Positions 6,523-14,000 of a stretch of DNA of 33,520 nt are shown one piece after another (position 1 is the first letter of the stretch; each line of letters begins with the position of its first letter). The notes beneath the pieces were generated by a model. It made no database searches and had not been told where the DNA came from. It was given only the letters and a program-made list of their open reading frames with translations. Position numbers and translations under genes: made by a program. The stretch covers positions 1 through 33,520 of the forward strand of contig NZ_JAUGQQ010000017.1 of assembly GCF_030410135.1 (NCBI RefSeq), written 5' to 3'. This DNA comes from Aequorivita aurantiaca (lineage in GTDB: Bacteria > Bacteroidota > Bacteroidia > Flavobacteriales > Flavobacteriaceae).

Positions 6523-7845
6523 TTAAGGGAGGGTAGTGGGCTTATAACGACCTTTTACTGATTTAAAGCGAAGGATCAAAAATCCAATAATGGCAGAAAT
6601 CAACGACCCGATTAAAATACCAATCTTTGCCGAATCTATATATTCCGGGCTACTGTTGAAGGCCAACCCAGCTATAAAAATAGCCATGGTGAACCCAATT
6701 CCGGCTAAAAAGGACACACCGATTATTTGTTTATTGGTAATATCACTGGGCACCTCAATCAATTTTAATTTACGGGCCAAGAATATAACGGCCGAAATAC
6801 CGATACTTTTTCCGAGAATAAGACAGATCATTATATTTACGATAAGTGCTGTTTCCAATCCATCCACAGTATTAATTGCCACCCCGGCATTGGCAAGGGC
6901 AAAAATGGGGATTACCAAATAGGCCACCCAATTGTGGAGCTTGTGCTCCAAACTTTGCAAGGGCGATCGGTATTTATCCGTCCAATCCTCAAGATCATCA
7001 ATCAACTGTAATTGACCTCCCGAAAGCACTGGTTTTTGCAGAATTGTGCTTTGTTTTATTTCACCAACTATACTTTCCAATTGATCGGAAAATTCATAAG
7101 TGCTTATTTTTTGCCTTACCGGAATGGCAAAGGCCATCAATATTCCCGCCAATGTAGGGTGTAGGCCAGCTTTTAAGAACAGTAACCAAACAATAATCCC
7201 CGCCACAATTGTCAAAAATTCAAAATACAATCCACGATTGCTTAAAATGTATACCACGGCCAATATTCCTATTGCCGAACCTAATAGCATTAAATTTAAA
7301 TCGCTGCTGTAAAAAATGGCAATAACCAACACCGCACCCAAATCATCAACAATAGCGAAGGCGGTTAAGAATATTTTCAGACTCAACGGAACGCGGTTGC
7401 CCAGAACCTTTAAAATAGCCAAGGAAAAAGCAATGTCCGTAGCCATCGGAATTCCCCAGCCCTTCAGCGTATCGGGGTTTTGATTCAAAATAATATAAAG
7501 AAGAACGGGCAGCGCTATGCCTCCGATAGCCCCAAAAAGTGGAAACATTACTTTTTTGGTAGAATTCAATTCGCCAATTAAAAATTCACGCTTAATTTCC
7601 AAGCCGATCAAAAAGAAGAAAATAGCCATTAACCCGTCATTCACCCATAAAAGCAATGGTTTTTTTAGTTCAAAGGTGTCTGAAATTATTCCTATTTCAT
7701 AATTCCAAAAAGTTTGATAGCTATCCGCAAAGGCTGAATTGGCCCAAACCAAGGCAATAATTGTTGTTGCCAATAACATAATGCCGGTAGCGCTTTGTAG
7801 ATTGACGAATTTTTGAAAAGGAGAAATCAGTTTTTGTCTTAACAT
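6523..7845 (-). CDS. nhaA: Na+/H+ antiporter NhaA
   Basis: Inner-membrane sodium-proton antiporter for pH and sodium homeostasis, 440 aa with about twelve membrane segments. Family landmarks are all present: NDGLMAIFFFLIGLEIKREF (69-88), MATDIAFSLA with D137, FAIVDDLGAVL with the ion-binding pair D167-D168 (E. coli D163/D164), ALANAGV, and FLAGIGFTMAIFIAGLAF near the end. Start taken at the ATG at 7845, giving MLRQKLISPF. A longer open frame to 8100 adds 85 residues of Cys/Arg-rich, non-homologous sequence and runs into the divergent ffh gene. Shares an intergenic region with ffh. Confidence 0.95.
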   Translation of the reverse strand: MLRQKLISPFQKFVNLQSATGIMLLATTIIALVWANSAFADSYQTFWNYEIGIISDTFELKKPLLLWVNDGLMAIFFFLIGLEIKREFLIGELNSTKKVMFPLFGAIGGIALPVLLYIILNQNPDTLKGWGIPMATDIAFSLAILKVLGNRVPLSLKIFLTAFAIVDDLGAVLVIAIFYSSDLNLMLLGSAIGILAVVYILSNRGLYFEFLTIVAGIIVWLLFLKAGLHPTLAGILMAFAIPVRQKISTYEFSDQLESIVGEIKQSTILQKPVLSGGQLQLIDDLEDWTDKYRSPLQSLEHKLHNWVAYLVIPIFALANAGVAINTVDGLETALIVNIMICLILGKSIGISAVIFLARKLKLIEVPSDITNKQIIGVSFLAGIGFTMAIFIAGLAFNSSPEYIDSAKIGILIGSLISAIIGFLILRFKSVKGRYKPTTLP

Positions 7846-7976
7846 ATATTTTTTTAGGATTCGCAAGATACAAAACCTCGAAATATTTTTTTTACTGAAT
7901 TGCTCGCAATACCTATAATTAACAATATAAACCAAGAAACAGCACCATCCGCAAATGCATACTGCTAACTTTTTTT

Positions 7977-7984
7977 TACCTTTG
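7977..7984 (+). promoter_or_regulatory. Bacteroidota -7 promoter element of ffh
   Basis: TACCTTTG matches the TAnnTTTG consensus and lies 25 nt before the ffh ATG. I see no clear TTG at the usual -33 spacing. Confidence 0.6.
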
Positions 7985-8009
7985 CCCCTCGTAAAAAGAA
8001 AGCAAGAAT

Positions 8010-9338
8010 ATGTTCGATAATTTAAGCGATAAACTGGACAAGGCCCTGCACGTACTGAAAGGTCACGGCAGCATAACCGAGGTAAACGTAGCGGAAACAT
8101 TAAAGGAAGTGCGTCGCGCCCTTTTGGATGCCGACGTAAACTTTAAAACCGCCAAGGAATTTACCAATACCGTAAAGGAAAAGGCACTGGGCCAAAACGT
8201 ACTTACCACCTTGCAACCTGGCCAATTGATGGTGAAGTTGGTAAAGGATGAACTCACCGAATTGATGGGCGGCGAAACTGCTGGCATCAACTTAAGCGGT
8301 ACGCCATCGGTAATTTTAATGTCCGGTTTGCAGGGTAGTGGTAAAACTACTTTCTCCGGAAAACTTGCCAATTATCTAAAAACCAAAAAGACAAAAAAAC
8401 CACTTTTGGTTGCCTGTGATATTTATCGTCCCGCGGCAATCAACCAATTGCACGTGGTTGGTGACCAAATTGGCGTAGAGGTTTACAGCGAACCCGAAAA
8501 TAAAAATCCGGTGCAAATAGCCCAGAACGCAATTGCACATGCAAAGCAAAATGGCTTTAATGTTGTAATTGTGGATACCGCAGGCCGACTCGCCATTGAT
8601 GAGGCCATGATGACCGAAATCGCAAATGTACATAAGGCAATCAACCCACAGGAAACACTTTTTGTGGTTGATGCTATGACGGGGCAAGATGCGGTAAATA
8701 CGGCAAAAGCCTTTAACCATAGATTGAATTTCGACGGCGTTGTACTTACAAAATTGGATGGTGATACCCGTGGTGGGGCGGCTATTTCAATTAAAAGTGT
8801 AGTTGATAAGCCCATAAAGTTCATTGGTACCGGCGAGAAAATGGATGCCATTGATGTCTTTCACCCGGCTCGAATGGCAGACAGAATTTTGGGGATGGGC
8901 GACGTTGTGTCCCTTGTGGAAAGGGCGCAAGAGCAATTTGACGAAGAGGAAGCAAGGAAACTTCAAAAGAAAATTGCAAAAAACCAGTTCGGTTTTGATG
9001 ATTTCCTGAACCAAATTCAGCAGGTAAAGAAGATGGGAAGTATGAAGGATTTGGTCGGAATGATTCCGGGCGCTGGAAAAGCTTTGAAAGATGTAGATAT
9101 CGATGACGACGCCTTTAAAGGAATTGAAGCTATTATCCATTCAATGACGCCAAAAGAAAGAACCGAACCTACAATTATAAACGGAAGCCGGAAAAAACGA
9201 ATCGCTTCGGGAAGCGGAACTAGCGTACAGCAAGTAAACCAACTGCTGAAGCAATTCGACCAAATGAGCAAAATGATGAAGATGATGCAAGGCGGCGGCG
9301 GAAGAAAAATGATGCAGGCTATGGGGCGGATGCGGTAG
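8010..9338 (+). CDS. ffh: Signal recognition particle GTPase Ffh
   Basis: GTPase subunit of the signal recognition particle, which targets nascent membrane proteins to the Sec translocon. The 442-aa protein is full length: N domain (1-~95), G domain with P-loop GLQGSGKTT (106-114), DTAGR (189-193) and TKLDGD (247-252), then the Met-rich M domain (about 300-442) with the RNA-binding region GSGTSVQQVNQLLKQF and a C-terminal tail of Met/Gly/Arg. ATG start supported by the promoter element just upstream and by the family N-terminus MFDNLSDKL. Followed by folD after 62 nt on the same strand. No SRP RNA gene is visible in the window. Confidence 0.98.
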   Translation: MFDNLSDKLDKALHVLKGHGSITEVNVAETLKEVRRALLDADVNFKTAKEFTNTVKEKALGQNVLTTLQPGQLMVKLVKDELTELMGGETAGINLSGTPSVILMSGLQGSGKTTFSGKLANYLKTKKTKKPLLVACDIYRPAAINQLHVVGDQIGVEVYSEPENKNPVQIAQNAIAHAKQNGFNVVIVDTAGRLAIDEAMMTEIANVHKAINPQETLFVVDAMTGQDAVNTAKAFNHRLNFDGVVLTKLDGDTRGGAAISIKSVVDKPIKFIGTGEKMDAIDVFHPARMADRILGMGDVVSLVERAQEQFDEEEARKLQKKIAKNQFGFDDFLNQIQQVKKMGSMKDLVGMIPGAGKALKDVDIDDDAFKGIEAIIHSMTPKERTEPTIINGSRKKRIASGSGTSVQQVNQLLKQFDQMSKMMKMMQGGGGRKMMQAMGRMR

Positions 9339-9400
9339 TTTTTAGTGTTCAGTATTCAGTTAGCAGTAGATAGATTTTAATTTTTTAATTTTCATAAAGA

Positions 9401-10282
9401 ATGACCATTTTAGATGGAAAGAAAGTTTCAAACGATATAAAAAGCGAAATCGCGGCAGAAGTCGAAAAGATGAAAGCCAACGGTGAAAAAGTACCACATC
9501 TCGCAGCAATAATTGTTGGTGATGACGGTGCTAGTTTAACCTATGTTGGAAGCAAGGTTAAAGCTTGCGAACGCGTTGGTTTCGAATCTACTTTGGTGCG
9601 GATGCCGCATACTACCAGCGAACTGGAATTGCTGAAAAAAATAAAGGAATTGAACGAAGACGACAACATTGACGGCTTCATTGTCCAACTTCCGTTGCCT
9701 CCGCAGATCGATACCCAAAAAGTGTTGCTTACCGTTGACCCTTCAAAAGATGTGGATGGCTTTCACCCGGAAAATTTCGGGAAAATGGCATTGGATATGA
9801 GTACTTTCATCCCCGCCACCCCTTTCGGAATTCTGGAATTATTGCAGCGATACGACGTTGATACCAAAGGAAAACACACCGTAGTTATTGGCAGAAGCCA
9901 TATAGTTGGGCGCCCGATGAGTATTCTGATGAGCCGAAGGGGATGGCCCGGAAATAGTACGGTTACGCTTACTCACAGCAACACAAAAAACATCGCACAA
10001 ATAACCACACAGGCCGATATTATCATTTCTGCTTTGGGGGTTCCCAATTTCTTAAAAGCCGAGATGGTAAAGGACGATGCCGTAATTATTGACGTGGGAA
10101 TTACACGAATGGAAGATGCGAGCAACCCAAAAGGTTATGTAATCACGGGCGACGTGGATTTTGAAAACGTAAGCAAAAAGGCGTCATTCATTACCCCAGT
10201 TCCCGGAGGAGTGGGGCCTATGACAATTGCAATGCTATTGAAAAATACCCTTTTGGCAAGAGAACAACGAAGTGGAAATTAA
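9401..10282 (+). CDS. folD: Bifunctional methylenetetrahydrofolate dehydrogenase/cyclohydrolase
   Basis: Interconverts 5,10-methylene-THF, methenyl-THF and 10-formyl-THF, supplying one-carbon units for purines and formyl-Met. 293 aa, the usual length. Key features are YVGSK with Y48 and catalytic K52, QLPLPPQ, KDVDGFHP, the NADP-binding VIGRSHIVGRPMS and the closing TPVPGGVGPMT. ATG start, 62 nt after ffh. The spacer carries a short run of the (T/A)GTTCAGT-type repeats often seen between flavobacterial genes. Its TAA stop shares the sequence TTAA with the stop of the convergent gene at 10279. Confidence 0.97.
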   Translation: MTILDGKKVSNDIKSEIAAEVEKMKANGEKVPHLAAIIVGDDGASLTYVGSKVKACERVGFESTLVRMPHTTSELELLKKIKELNEDDNIDGFIVQLPLPPQIDTQKVLLTVDPSKDVDGFHPENFGKMALDMSTFIPATPFGILELLQRYDVDTKGKHTVVIGRSHIVGRPMSILMSRRGWPGNSTVTLTHSNTKNIAQITTQADIIISALGVPNFLKAEMVKDDAVIIDVGITRMEDASNPKGYVITGDVDFENVSKKASFITPVPGGVGPMTIAMLLKNTLLAREQRSGN

Positions 10283-10719
10283 ATTCCCTTTCCTTCCTGT
10301 ATTTTCCAATCCAAGTAGCGGTGAAGGTCGCTTTCAATCCAACCCACGCCGATTGACAGCACTGCCATATCATCAATATAGCCAATACCGGGAATAAAGT
10401 CTGGAATTATATCCATTGGATTTACAACGTAAAGCAGCGCGAGCACCACGGTTGCTACGGTAAACCACGGCACTTGCGGATACACCCCATTTTTTACATC
10501 CTTCAACATGCCGACCATAATTTTACCAAGTTCGGCATATTTTGAAAGCGTGTTTGCCCCACTAAATTTTTTGTTTATTGCCTCTTCGTTGTCGAGTACT
10601 ATTTCTACGTCCTCATCTTTTATTTTGGCAACTTCATCCTCTACGTATGCTTCGGAAACACCTTCGTCGCGGTTTCCGGGATTGAAGTGTAAATTTGAAA
10701 ATATTCCTTTTAACGACAT
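10279..10719 (-). CDS. YkvA-like DUF1232 membrane protein
   Basis: Small membrane-associated protein, 146 aa, function unknown. The DUF1232/YkvA core is clear: a hydrophobic segment (VATVVLALLYVVNPMDIIPD) followed by FIPGIGYIDDMAVLSIG. The N-terminal half is acidic and charged (EDEVAKIKDEDVEIVL). The ATG at 10719 (MSLKGIF) is preferred over a TTG ten codons upstream. The stop codon overlaps the folD stop in a shared TTAA, so the two genes converge with a 4-nt overlap. Confidence 0.85.
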   Translation of the reverse strand: MSLKGIFSNLHFNPGNRDEGVSEAYVEDEVAKIKDEDVEIVLDNEEAINKKFSGANTLSKYAELGKIMVGMLKDVKNGVYPQVPWFTVATVVLALLYVVNPMDIIPDFIPGIGYIDDMAVLSIGVGWIESDLHRYLDWKIQEGKGI

Positions 10720-10778
10720 GTTTTTTTGTTTTGATTTAAAGGTAGCCAAAATGGAAAACCCATTCTTTTAAAATTTTG

Positions 10779-11264
10779 TTATAAATATTTTAAAAGTAAA
10801 TAAAAGATTGAAAATAGAAATAGGAGCTCCAAAAACCAATAGGGTTTCATCGCTTCGGGATTTTTTCCGAAGAAAATTTTTGAGAGCGGGAACATAAAAC
10901 TTCTGTGTTTCGCAATAAAATTATAGCCGCGGTCGCTTAGCCAAGTAAACCAATTATCTTTTGAATACCAACGATGCCAGCGAAAATCTTCAGTTTTAAA
11001 ATATGTGAAGCTCTTATACGCAGAATCCGGACCACTGTAAACCGTGCCATCCAATTCTATGAGCCGTGAGGCTTTTTTGAATTCCTTTAGTGGAATGTCC
11101 GGAAAATTTCCAGCAACTTCCTGATAGGTTCTGTAATCTAGACGGTCTGCGGTCTTTGATTTCCAGTGCGTTATCCAATACTTGCAAAAACCGCATTCCC
11201 CGTCCCAAACCATCATTGGTTTTTCCAAAGGGGGAAATGCTGTTCTTTGTATTTTTGAAAACAT
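10779..11264 (-). CDS. DCC-family (DUF393) thiol-disulfide oxidoreductase-like protein
   Basis: 161-aa protein of the DCC1-like/DUF393 family. The signature WDGECGFCKYW is near the N-terminus, giving a C24-G-F-C27 thioredoxin-like pair. The C-terminus ends in a hydrophobic helix (about the last 20 residues, WFLELLFLFSIFYLLL), so it is probably membrane-anchored. The redox role is predicted by the family name; biochemistry is scarce. ATG at 11264, 11 nt after the AI-2E permease stop. The open frame continues upstream to 11528 but only as a shadow of the permease gene. Last gene of the DUF7218-VOC-AI-2E unit. Confidence 0.85.
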   Translation of the reverse strand: MFSKIQRTAFPPLEKPMMVWDGECGFCKYWITHWKSKTADRLDYRTYQEVAGNFPDIPLKEFKKASRLIELDGTVYSGPDSAYKSFTYFKTEDFRWHRWYSKDNWFTWLSDRGYNFIAKHRSFMFPLSKIFFGKNPEAMKPYWFLELLFLFSIFYLLLKYL

Positions 11265-11275
11265 TACCTGCGCTT

Positions 11276-12316
11276 TTACAGCCGCTCCTCGTCCATCACG
11301 GCATCTTCTTTTCCGTATTCCTTTCGGTAAATACGCACGATCACCATAAATAGACTGATGAGTAACGGGCCGAATATTAGTCCGATAAAGCCGAACAATG
11401 GCACACCCACAATCACGCCGATTAGTGTTACTAATGGGTGCACGTTGTCCAATTTTTGCAGTACATATAGCCGAATAATATTGTCTGTGGAACCTACTAC
11501 TACAAAACCATAAATTAAAATTCCCCAAGCCTGGAAATCATTTCCGGTGGATAGGGTTATTATAAAAACAGGCAAAATTCCAAGCAGCGTCCCCACAAAT
11601 GGAATCATACTGCCGATGGTAGTTATAACAAACCAAAATAGTGGTTCTTCCACTCCGAAAATGAAGAAACCGATAAGGGCAATAATTCCTTGGGCAATGG
11701 CCACCAACGGAATTCCCAAGGCATTGGAGCGTACCATTTCCTGAATTTCCACGCCAATTTCCTGTAAGTTTTCTCGATCCATCGGAATATATTCGCGCAA
11801 GGATTCCTTAAGTTCCCTCCGATTTGTTAGCATATAGTATAGCATAAAATACATCAACCCTATTGCGATAAATGCATTAAAAGTGTGCCCTACAACCCCT
11901 TGGAGATTAGAGGAAATCCACCCACTAATGGCACCCGCGTCAATTTGCGAACTTAAGTCATAACCGAACCTCTCCTCAATTTGGCTTAACTGGTCTTTTA
12001 TGGCGTGCACCACTTGTTCGGAATTTGTTACTGCCTTTCCAATTTTATTGGAAAGCATAAGCACCACTCCCGCAACGGGAATTAAAATTCCTATGAATGA
12101 AAGGAACATTAAGAGGGAAGCCGCTAACGAAGGGTTCCATTTTTTTTTGTTTACAAGGGTGGACATCCATTTCCGCAGCAAAACGTAAATGGTAATCGCA
12201 CCCAGAACGCCTGTGAGATAAGGAAGAAGTTCCTTAAAAATAAGACTTCCCATTAATAAAATGAGAAGAATTACAAATGTCTGTCGGATAATTTGGGGTG
12301 GAATTTGCTTAATCAT
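11276..12316 (-). CDS. AI-2E family transporter (PerM/YdiK-like permease)
   Basis: Polytopic inner-membrane protein of 346 aa with about eight membrane segments in the family arrangement. There is an N-terminal pair, a long soluble loop (about residues 95-160), then the core with GIPLVAIAQGIIALIGFFIFG, the GSMIPFVGTLLG motif, NIIRLYVLQKLDNVHPLVTLIGVIVG split over two helices, and FGFIGLIFGPLL. The family covers permeases of mixed or unproven substrates, including Na+/H+ exchangers and AI-2 export, so no substrate is assigned. ATG start overlaps the VOC stop by 4 nt (ATGA), implying translational coupling. Confidence 0.93.
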   Translation of the reverse strand: MIKQIPPQIIRQTFVILLILLMGSLIFKELLPYLTGVLGAITIYVLLRKWMSTLVNKKKWNPSLAASLLMFLSFIGILIPVAGVVLMLSNKIGKAVTNSEQVVHAIKDQLSQIEERFGYDLSSQIDAGAISGWISSNLQGVVGHTFNAFIAIGLMYFMLYYMLTNRRELKESLREYIPMDRENLQEIGVEIQEMVRSNALGIPLVAIAQGIIALIGFFIFGVEEPLFWFVITTIGSMIPFVGTLLGILPVFIITLSTGNDFQAWGILIYGFVVVGSTDNIIRLYVLQKLDNVHPLVTLIGVIVGVPLFGFIGLIFGPLLISLFMVIVRIYRKEYGKEDAVMDEERL

Positions 12317-12735
12317 TTGGCGAATAGTTGAGTGATATCATTAAAAGCTTTAAACTCCAAGGCATTTCCGGCAGGGTCCTTAAAGAACATGGTTGCCTGC
12401 TCGCCCACTTGGCCTTCAAAACGAATGTAGGGTTTTATAATGAAGGTAATGTTTTTTTGTTTTAGTTTTTCCGAGTAAACTTTAAAGGTTTCCATGGTAA
12501 GAACAACCCCAAAATGTGGAATAGGTACTTCCTTGCCGTCCACTGGGTTTGAAGCTTCTTCATTCATTTTTTGCTTTAAATGAATTACCAACTGATGTCC
12601 GAAAAAATCAAAATCTACCCAATGATCGCTGCTGCGCCCTTCATTCAATTCCAATATATCTCTGTAAAAATGTCTGGATATTTCTAAATTGTCTACAGGA
12701 ATGGCAAGATGGAAAGGCCTAAGGTGAGGGTTCAT
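12313..12735 (-). CDS. VOC family (glyoxalase/dioxygenase-fold) protein
   Basis: 140-aa two-repeat VOC fold protein. The first repeat starts RPFHLAIPVDNLEISRHFY; the second has HFGVVL and ends DPAGNALEFKAF. Possible metal ligands are H9, the His of HFGVVL and the Glu of ALEFK. The pattern fits a metal-dependent isomerase, lyase or dioxygenase; the substrate cannot be read from the sequence. The ATG at 12735 overlaps the upstream TGA as TGATG, preferred over the TTG one codon earlier. Second gene of an overlapping four-gene unit. Confidence 0.9.
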   Translation of the reverse strand: MNPHLRPFHLAIPVDNLEISRHFYRDILELNEGRSSDHWVDFDFFGHQLVIHLKQKMNEEASNPVDGKEVPIPHFGVVLTMETFKVYSEKLKQKNITFIIKPYIRFEGQVGEQATMFFKDPAGNALEFKAFNDITQLFAK

Positions 12736-12974
12736 CAATGGTTTCGTAAAGCGTTCATGAGTTCCTTTTTTGTCATTTTGGAACGGCCCTCAATACCAAC
12801 TTTCTTTGCTTTATCATAAAGTTCGTTTTTGGACCATTCTTCGTAGGGCTGAGCTTTTCCGCCCTTTTTTCCGGAATTTGGAGTGTTGGCAATCCGTGCG
12901 GATTTTTCTTTGCTGTAGCCTTTATCGCGCAGCGCCTCATATTTGTCTTCGTCTTTAATTCTTGGATTTGGCAT
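12735..12974 (-). CDS. DUF7218-like small protein with Rho-N/SAP-type C-terminus
   Basis: 79-aa, highly charged protein. The N-terminal half (KDEDKYEALRDKGYSKEKSA, then RIANTPNSGKKGG) resembles the small plasmid-stabilisation/DUF7218-like family that begins with a KYEALR-x-KG-x-S motif. The C-terminal half (YEEWSKNELYDKAKKVGIEG, then RSKMTKKELMNALR) looks like a SAP or Rho N-terminal helix-extended-helix, a nucleic-acid-binding module. The role is therefore probably nucleic-acid related, by inference only. ATG start; stop overlaps the VOC start by 1 nt. First gene of the overlapping set, 56 nt after the small membrane protein gene. Confidence 0.8.
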   Translation of the reverse strand: MPNPRIKDEDKYEALRDKGYSKEKSARIANTPNSGKKGGKAQPYEEWSKNELYDKAKKVGIEGRSKMTKKELMNALRNH

Positions 12975-13030
12975 AACAATTACATTTTAGGAATAACACT
13001 TCATGAATTGAATGTTTATTCCGGTTCATA

Positions 13031-13216
13031 TTATTTTTGATCAGTGTCTTTACGGTTTTTTAATAGGCCGATCCCTGCGAAAAAGAATACTATTCCCAAA
13101 ATAATTAGTGCCCAGGGACTCATCCCCACATCCATACTTCCGAAAACGGAAAGTATTCCCATTACCAAGCCGATGCCTCCAACAATGGTTAGAATAAAAC
13201 CTAAAATCTTAATCAT
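13031..13216 (-). CDS. Small two-helix membrane protein
   Basis: 61-aa hydrophobic protein with two predicted membrane helices. One is at the N-terminus (ILGFILTIVGGIGLVMGIL); the second covers ALIILGIVFFFAGIGLL, followed by a charged tail KNRKDTDQK. ATG start at 13216. The Gly-rich helices resemble the small DUF3185-type proteins, but I cannot assign a family confidently. It lies between a lipoprotein gene and the DUF7218 unit on the same strand. Confidence 0.7.
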   Translation of the reverse strand: MIKILGFILTIVGGIGLVMGILSVFGSMDVGMSPWALIILGIVFFFAGIGLLKNRKDTDQK

Positions 13217-13305
13217 AGTAGCTGAATTTGATGGTTAATCCGATTAAAATTAAAAGAATTTGTGCAATCATTTAAGCACCTTAACAAAACCTTTGCAGGA
13301 CCAGC

Positions 13306-13872
13306 TTATTCTGCGGGAGGCTCCCAACCGATCATAAAATACTTAAACGTGGCTTCGTCGGGTATTTGGCTCGCTTCTATTTTTACATCCATATTTGAAC
13401 GTAGGGATTCTGGAAGATTTTTTTTGTCAATCGTTAAGTAAACATCCGTTTCTTTTAGAAAAATCACCACTGCGCTTATGGTAGTTTCAATATTATCAAT
13501 GGTATAATTCGCTTTTACGTCCTTAAAAGTACTAGCCGGAGTAAGTCCTTTTTCTGTTTTGTACCGTGAGTCAAAAACCTGGATATTTGTTATGGTTGAA
13601 TTGGAATCCGTTTCATCCTCGGGGGAGAGGAGCAAAAGTAGCTTCCCGCCTTTTTCATAAATTTCAACCTCGCCTTGCGTTTCCAAGGCATTTGGTGATG
13701 AACTTATTTTAACGATGGAGTCTTCCGCAAAAATGGAATCGATTTGCTTTATTCTTATCTCTTTATTAAGGCTGCCAATGGCACCATTTTTTATCAAAAA
13801 AGGATCGCTATCCTTTCCACATTGAACCAAAGCGATTGAAATTATTGTGATTATTAAAAGTGTTTTTTTCAT
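13306..13872 (-). CDS. Predicted lipoprotein of unknown function
   Basis: 188-aa protein with a signal peptide and lipobox (ISIALVQC, Cys19), so it should be processed by Lgt and LspA and anchored in the envelope. The mature part is beta-rich with no recognised domain: GAIGSLNKEIRIKQIDSIF, a Leu-run GGKLLLLLSPEDE, and a C-terminal FKYFMIGWEPP. No Lys or Asp/Glu cluster next to the lipid Cys settles surface versus periplasmic location, although GKDSDPF after the Cys would be compatible with a Bacteroidota surface-export signal. ATG start. Function unknown. Confidence 0.82.
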   Translation of the reverse strand: MKKTLLIITIISIALVQCGKDSDPFLIKNGAIGSLNKEIRIKQIDSIFAEDSIVKISSSPNALETQGEVEIYEKGGKLLLLLSPEDETDSNSTITNIQVFDSRYKTEKGLTPASTFKDVKANYTIDNIETTISAVVIFLKETDVYLTIDKKNLPESLRSNMDVKIEASQIPDEATFKYFMIGWEPPAE

Positions 13873-13940
13873 TTTGAGTTTAGGAGTTTAAAATTTTATG
13901 GGTTTATAGATTACTGGATTATTTCTTTTTTTTTGAATTT

Positions 13941-13962
13941 ATCCTTCGACAAGCTCGGGATG
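13941..13962. repeat. Dispersed CCTTCGACAAGCTC-type repeat
   Basis: ATCCTTCGACAAGCTCGGG at 13941-13959, continuing ATG, matches a short repeat I recognise as widespread between genes in flavobacterial genomes. It lies in the spacer between the HerA-like gene stop and the lipoprotein gene start. One copy is seen here. Confidence 0.5.
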
Positions 13963-14000
13963 GTATTTCTGAAATTGTTATTTGGAATGTGGAACTACAT

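Noticed and set aside
7846-8100. 85-residue N-terminal extension of NhaA
   Set aside because: It overlaps the divergent ffh gene and its promoter, is Cys/Arg-rich, and precedes a start (MLRQKLISPF) that fits the family.
9339-9400. Possible CRISPR-like or regulatory repeat in the ffh-folD spacer
   Set aside because: Only two or three degenerate GTTCAGT/ATTCAGT units, without spacers; a common low-complexity spacer motif.
11265-11528. N-terminal extension of the DCC-type protein
   Set aside because: It is an out-of-frame reading of the AI-2E permease C-terminal coding region.
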